This document shows positions 32,186-36,175 of a stretch of DNA of 36,175 nt, one piece after another. Within the stretch, counting starts at the first letter, position 1. Every line of letters begins with the position of its first letter. The notes under the pieces were generated by a model, which was not told the DNA's origin, did no database searches, and saw nothing but the letters and a program-made list of their open reading frames with translations. Where the stretch lies: contig DASRWC010000021.1 of assembly GCA_035654795.1 (NCBI GenBank), positions 1 to 36,175 on the forward strand. Reading direction: 5' to 3'. A program made the position numbers and the translations under genes. The DNA is from JAAYLC01 sp035654795. GTDB lineage: Bacteria > Bacteroidota > Bacteroidia > Flavobacteriales > Flavobacteriaceae.

Positions 32186-33574
32186 CTATAAACCTGCAAC
32201 CTCCTTGATTTCTGCTATAAATTTTGCTGCGAGCGCATCTGCTTCCTCTTGGGATTTGGCTTCGGTATAGATCCGAATAATCGGTTCGGTGTTAGACTTT
32301 CTTAAATGAACCCAATTCTCCGCAAAATCGATTTTCACTCCGTCTATAGTGTTAATTTCCTCGGTTTCATAGTTCTTTTCCATAACCGATAAGATAGAAT
32401 CAACATCCAACTCGGGAGTCAATTCTATTTTCTGCTTACTCATAAAATAGGAAGTGTATCTTTTTCTGAGTTCGCTTACTGATACGCCTTCTTCTGCCAA
32501 AAAAGTCAAAAACAAGGCGATACCCACAAGGCTGTCTCGACCGTAATGTAATTCCGGATAAATAATTCCACCATTTCCTTCTCCACCAATTACAGCCTCG
32601 GTTTCTTTCATTTTCTGAACCACATTCACCTCCCCTACTGCGCTTGCTGTGTAGGTTCCTCCATGTTTTTCAGTAACATCGCGAAGGGCTCTGGATGATG
32701 ACATATTGCTGACGGTATTCCCTTTTCTATGTTGAAGTACATAATCAGCAATGGCTACAAGAGTGTATTCTTCACCAAACATTTCGCCTTTCTCATCAAT
32801 AAAAGCAAGTCTGTCCACATCCGGATCCACCACAATTCCGAAATCGGCTTTTTTCTCTTTCACCAAATTCATGATGTCTCCTAAATGTTCTTTTAAAGGC
32901 TCAGGATTATGAGGAAAATGACCCGTAGGATCACAGTATAATTTAATGGGTTCTACCCCCAATTCTTCAAGTAATCTCGGAACGGCAATACCTCCTGTTG
33001 AATTAACGGCATCTACCACTACTCTGAATTTTTTCTTTTTAATGATTTCGGGGTTCACCAAGGGTAAATCAAGAATCTCATCGATGTGTAAGTCAATATA
33101 GGCATCGTTGATATGAATTTCTCCAAGCTTATCGACTTCGGCAAATTGAATTTTTCCCGCTTCTGCCAAATCCAGTACTTCCTGCCCGGCTTTTGCATCT
33201 AAAAATTCACCTTTACTGTTTAAAAGTTTTAAGGCATTCCATTGTTTAGGATTGTGGCTTGCCGTAAGAATAATTCCTCCATCGGCATGTTCCATAGCTA
33301 CCGCCATTTCCACGGTGGGCGTCGTGGATAAACCGAGATCGATCACGGTGATCCCCATAGCCACTAATGTGTTCATTACTAAACTTTGAATCATTTCACC
33401 GGAAATACGTGCGTCACGTCCCACTACAATCCGATAGACATCTTTATTTCGCTGTTGCTTTACCCATTCTCCATAAGCGGCTGCATATTTTACCGCATCC
33501 GGGGGCGTAAGGTTGTCTCCGGGAAAACCACCAATGGTTCCCCGAATTCCTGAAATCGATTTAATTAAGGTCAT
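32186..33574 (-). CDS. glmM: Phosphoglucosamine mutase
   Basis: 462 residues. Converts glucosamine 6-phosphate to glucosamine 1-phosphate for UDP-GlcNAc, the precursor of peptidoglycan and lipid A and of the sugar made by the Pgl-like genes in this window. Seen: SGIRGTIGG at the start, Ser106 in TASHNPKQWN as the phosphoserine, Mg ligands Asp250, Asp252 and Asp254 in DPDVDRLAF, the sugar-specificity loop GEGNGG near 336, and the phosphate loop RKSNTEPIIRIY near the end. Phosphomannomutase or phosphoglucomutase activity is a lesser alternative. Monocistronic. Confidence 0.9.
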   Translation of the reverse strand: MTLIKSISGIRGTIGGFPGDNLTPPDAVKYAAAYGEWVKQQRNKDVYRIVVGRDARISGEMIQSLVMNTLVAMGITVIDLGLSTTPTVEMAVAMEHADGGIILTASHNPKQWNALKLLNSKGEFLDAKAGQEVLDLAEAGKIQFAEVDKLGEIHINDAYIDLHIDEILDLPLVNPEIIKKKKFRVVVDAVNSTGGIAVPRLLEELGVEPIKLYCDPTGHFPHNPEPLKEHLGDIMNLVKEKKADFGIVVDPDVDRLAFIDEKGEMFGEEYTLVAIADYVLQHRKGNTVSNMSSSRALRDVTEKHGGTYTASAVGEVNVVQKMKETEAVIGGEGNGGIIYPELHYGRDSLVGIALFLTFLAEEGVSVSELRKRYTSYFMSKQKIELTPELDVDSILSVMEKNYETEEINTIDGVKIDFAENWVHLRKSNTEPIIRIYTEAKSQEEADALAAKFIAEIKEVAGL

Positions 33575-33699
33575 TTATTGGTACTTTTAGTTGGTTCTTT
33601 AAAATACTGAGAATCACGAAGAATTGAATTCTTGTTTTTTGTCTTTATGAAGAAGTATGTTTTTCTCAAAGATGGTTCAAAAATACATATATTTAGTTG

Positions 33700-34284
33700 A
33701 TGAATTTTTTAGCACACATATATCTTTCAGGGGATGATGAAGATTTGATCATTGGCAATTTTATTGCAGATGCCATTAAGGGAAAAAAATATCAGAATTA
33801 TCCTCCTAAAATCCAACGAGGAATTTTGCTTCACCGAGAAATTGACACCTTTACAGACTCGCATCCCGTTGTGCATAAAAGCACCGCCAAACTTCATGCA
33901 AATTACAGTCACTATAGCGGCGTAATTGTAGATGTGCTCTATGATCATTTTCTTGCAAAAAACTGGAATCAATATCATCCTGAACCTTTGGAAGAGTTTA
34001 TCCAAAAATTTTATTCGTTGCTCCGTAAGCGATTGCCTACTCTACCTGCACGCATTCAAAGACTAACTCCCTATATGATAGCTGACAATTGGTTACTGAG
34101 TTATGCCACAGTGGAAGGCATTGGAAGAATTTTGGCGCAGATGAACGTAAGAACCAATGGAGTGGCAAATATGGATTTGGCTGTAAACGAATTGAAGGAA
34201 TATTACGACGAATTCCAGAAGGAGTTTACCGTGTTTTTTGCTGAATTACAAAAACATACGGAAAAAACATTATCGCGATTATGA
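33700..34284 (+). CDS. DUF479/AcpH-like phosphodiesterase
   Basis: 194 residues from the ATG at 33700 (a TTG directly before it is ignored). The family signature is clear: MNFLAHIYLSG, GNFIADAIKG, LHREIDTFTDSHPVVH, GVIVDVLYDHFLAKNW. These His and Asp residues form a metal site of the HD type. In E. coli AcpH removes the phosphopantetheine arm from acyl carrier protein; whether the Bacteroidota proteins do so is not known to me. Its stop overlaps the next gene by 4 nt (ATGA), so the two are translationally coupled. Confidence 0.88.
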   Translation: MNFLAHIYLSGDDEDLIIGNFIADAIKGKKYQNYPPKIQRGILLHREIDTFTDSHPVVHKSTAKLHANYSHYSGVIVDVLYDHFLAKNWNQYHPEPLEEFIQKFYSLLRKRLPTLPARIQRLTPYMIADNWLLSYATVEGIGRILAQMNVRTNGVANMDLAVNELKEYYDEFQKEFTVFFAELQKHTEKTLSRL

Positions 34285-35990
34285 AAAGAATTCTTTTTAT
34301 CAGTTTCTCATTCTTGTTTCTTTTTTGCAAGCAGACGTCTGTTGAAGTGGTTCCGGAAACAGAAGTCTCCTACAATTCAATTCCGGTTTTGGCAGATAGC
34401 GCCATGGTTGTCTCGGCCCGGGAGGAAGCGTCAAAAATTGGAATCGAAATTATGCGAAAGGGCGGAAATGCTTTTGATGCCATGATTGCTACCCAGCTCG
34501 CTCTTGCAGTGACTTTTCCAAATGCCGGAAACTTGGGAGGTGGCGGCTTTATGGTTTACCGCACCCAATATGGGGAAACCGGAAGCCTTGATTTTAGAGA
34601 AACTGCACCTGCCAAAGCATCTCGTGACATGTACCTCGACACGAAAGGAAATTATCTTTCGGAAAAAAGCAAAGACGGCGCCCTTGCCGTAGGCATTCCC
34701 GGAACAGTGGCAGGCGTTTTTGAAGTGCATCGAAAATTTGGTTCCCTGCCTATAGAGATTATAATCCAGCCCGTGGTAGATCTTGCAAGAAAAGGATTTG
34801 CGATTACGGAACAACAAGCAAAACGCCTTCAAACGCATCGTGAAAAGATTGAAGCCATTAACGGGGCACCTTCTTTATTTACGGAAATCTACACCGTCGG
34901 TGATACCTTAAAAAATCCGGCACTTGCCGAGACATTTGAAAGACTGATACAATTTGGAGAATCTGATTTCTACAAGGGAGAGACCGCCGGAATAATGCTA
35001 AAATATCTTTCCGAAAGAGGCGGAATAATTACCGCTTCCGATTTGGAAACTTACGAAGCAAAATGGCGCGATCCTTTGATATTTTCTTATAAGGAATACA
35101 ACCTCATTTCTATGGCTCCTCCATCAAGTGGCGGAATAGCTCTGGCACAAATTTTAAAAATGATTGAATCGGAACCACTAAGGGTTTACGGTCATAATTC
35201 CGAAAAATACATTCAACTTTTAACCGAAGCGCAAAGAAGGGCTTATGCTGACCGAAGCAAATTCCTAGGAGACCCGGATTTTGTGGCAGTGCCCATAGAT
35301 GCTCTCTTAAACCCGGATTACCTTACAAGTAGAATGTCTTCCTTTTTATTTTCCAAAGCTTCCTCTTCGGAAAAAATTCATCCCGGAGAAATCGTTTTCT
35401 TAGAAAAACCCGAAACTACTCACTTTTCTATTGTAGATAGTTTTGGCAATGCTTTGGCTGTAACCACCACTCTAAACGGCTCATATGGCTCCAAAATTTA
35501 TATTCCGGAACTGGGCTTTTTCCTGAACAATGAAATGGACGACTTCAGCGCCAAGCCTGGAGAACCCAATATGTTTGGTCTTGTGGGTGGAGAAGCCAAT
35601 GCCATTGCACCCAGAAAAAGAATGTTAAGCTCTATGACTCCCACTATTGTGGAAAAAAATGGAAATCTTTTTATGGTTTTAGGGACTCCCGGAGGCTCAA
35701 CTATCATTACATCGGTACTACAGACATTCTTAAATGTGACAGTATTTGACATGAACATGCAGCAAGCAGTAGATGCTCCACGTTTTCACCATCAATGGTT
35801 ACCGGATGTAATTTACTACGAACCGAACGCTGTTTCTCGAATCCAACAGGATTCACTAAGACAAAAAGGCTATAAATTTGACCCCTCCATGCCTGAAATT
35901 GGCAAGGTAGACGCTATCAGAGTTCTTCCCTCAGGTCAACTAGAAGGCGGTGCAGATCGACGAGGAGATGATACAGCCGTAGGATATTAA
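34281..35990 (+). CDS. ggt: Gamma-glutamyltranspeptidase, lipoprotein form
   Basis: 569 residues. The N-terminus (MKRILFISFSFLFLFC) looks like a lipoprotein signal with Cys16, so the enzyme should be tethered in the envelope. Precursor that cleaves itself to a large and a small subunit; the nucleophile is Thr379, first residue of TTHFSIVD after EKPE. Other family marks: GNLGGGGFMVYR, LDFRETAPAKA, PPSSGGIALAQ, LNNEMDDFSAKPGEPN and GTPGGSTIITSV. It hydrolyses glutathione and other gamma-glutamyl compounds in the periplasm. It is coupled to the DUF479 gene. Confidence 0.95.
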   Translation: MKRILFISFSFLFLFCKQTSVEVVPETEVSYNSIPVLADSAMVVSAREEASKIGIEIMRKGGNAFDAMIATQLALAVTFPNAGNLGGGGFMVYRTQYGETGSLDFRETAPAKASRDMYLDTKGNYLSEKSKDGALAVGIPGTVAGVFEVHRKFGSLPIEIIIQPVVDLARKGFAITEQQAKRLQTHREKIEAINGAPSLFTEIYTVGDTLKNPALAETFERLIQFGESDFYKGETAGIMLKYLSERGGIITASDLETYEAKWRDPLIFSYKEYNLISMAPPSSGGIALAQILKMIESEPLRVYGHNSEKYIQLLTEAQRRAYADRSKFLGDPDFVAVPIDALLNPDYLTSRMSSFLFSKASSSEKIHPGEIVFLEKPETTHFSIVDSFGNALAVTTTLNGSYGSKIYIPELGFFLNNEMDDFSAKPGEPNMFGLVGGEANAIAPRKRMLSSMTPTIVEKNGNLFMVLGTPGGSTIITSVLQTFLNVTVFDMNMQQAVDAPRFHHQWLPDVIYYEPNAVSRIQQDSLRQKGYKFDPSMPEIGKVDAIRVLPSGQLEGGADRRGDDTAVGY

Positions 35991-36060
35991 TGCATCGCTT
36001 TTTCAAATAATTAACACAGCCTGCAAAGGAGGCAGCACATCAATTTTATCATCAAATCCC

Positions 36061-36068
36061 TACCTTTG
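36061..36068 (+). promoter_or_regulatory. -7 box of uvrA
   Basis: TACCTTTG matches TAnnTTTG and ends 5 nt before the ATG at 36074, so the transcript should start at or beside the start codon. No LexA-type site is recognised. Confidence 0.5.
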
Positions 36069-36073
36069 CAACT

Positions 36074-36175
36074 ATGTTAGAAAATGAAGATTACATTGAA
36101 GTTATGGGCGCTCGCGTTCATAATTTGAAGAATATTGACGTCAAAATTCCAAGAGAAAAATTAGTAGTAATTACG
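36074..36175 (+). CDS. uvrA: UvrA, excinuclease ABC subunit A (5' part only)
   Basis: The window ends after 34 codons, all in frame. IEVMGARVHNLKNIDVKIPR is the characteristic start of UvrA, leading to the first ATP-binding loop beyond the window. The full protein is a ~940-residue ATPase that recognises damaged DNA with UvrB in nucleotide excision repair. Confidence 0.88.
   Translation, partial: MLENEDYIEVMGARVHNLKNIDVKIPREKLVVIT

Noticed and set aside
1..36175. tRNA, rRNA or riboswitch genes.
   Set aside because: No recognisable cloverleaf, rRNA core or known aptamer sequence was noticed; a covariance-model scan would be the decisive test.

Overview
The window looks like chromosomal DNA of a member of the Bacteroidota, most likely Flavobacteriia. 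The evidence is internal: two secreted proteins end in type IX secretion (T9SS) type A sorting domains, there is a TonB-dependent receptor with a carboxypeptidase-like N-terminal domain, several lipoproteins, AraC-type regulators, many TAnnTTTG promoter elements (the -7 box of this phylum), and Shine-Dalgarno sequences are almost absent. The base composition is AT-rich. I see no rRNA, tRNA, CRISPR array, prophage or complete insertion sequence. Genus cannot be assigned from what I can see.

Layout. 1-810: non-coding, packed with short-period repeats. 811-4001: a TonB-dependent receptor divergent from an MntR/DtxR-type metal repressor, with a 15-bp palindrome inside the receptor promoter. 4199-4723: a chimeric gene joining a truncated short-chain dehydrogenase to most of a small acidic protein. 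4916-7658: an AraC regulator, a two-gene operon (small AraC-type regulator plus a receiver-like protein of unknown function) and a divergent lipoprotein. 7659-8394: more short-period repeats. 8395-14659: housekeeping genes, namely grpE-dnaJ, a YceI lipoprotein, a TIGR01777 epimerase, mnmD, a DUF4920 lipoprotein, ilvE and a small membrane protein. 15148-21998: a T9SS-secreted protein and a bacillosamine-type sugar module (PglF-, PglE- and PglC-like; no PglD-like acetyltransferase). 22078-27576: a 1832-residue T9SS-secreted modular adhesin-like protein. 27953-36175: dps, a TlpA-like thioredoxin lipoprotein, rhomboid protease plus SIMPL protein, an LpxL-like acyltransferase, glmM, a DUF479 protein overlapping a gamma-glutamyltranspeptidase lipoprotein, and the first 34 codons of uvrA.

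How genes work together. The repressor and receptor form a probable metal-uptake unit. GrpE and DnaJ are the DnaK co-chaperones. The Pgl-like enzymes should make and transfer an amino-sugar phosphate to a lipid carrier to start glycan assembly, and they sit between two surface or secreted protein genes that could be glycosylated. The DUF4920-mnmD pair reads away from ilvE.

The most unusual signal is not a gene. Intergenic regions 1-810, 4002-4198 and 7659-8394 carry mosaics of short quasi-tandem words, most with an exact 7-nt period (others 9 or 11 nt). They are always read in the same orientation, come in a partly conserved order, and where both neighbours are visible lie only between convergent gene ends. 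I know of no function for them.
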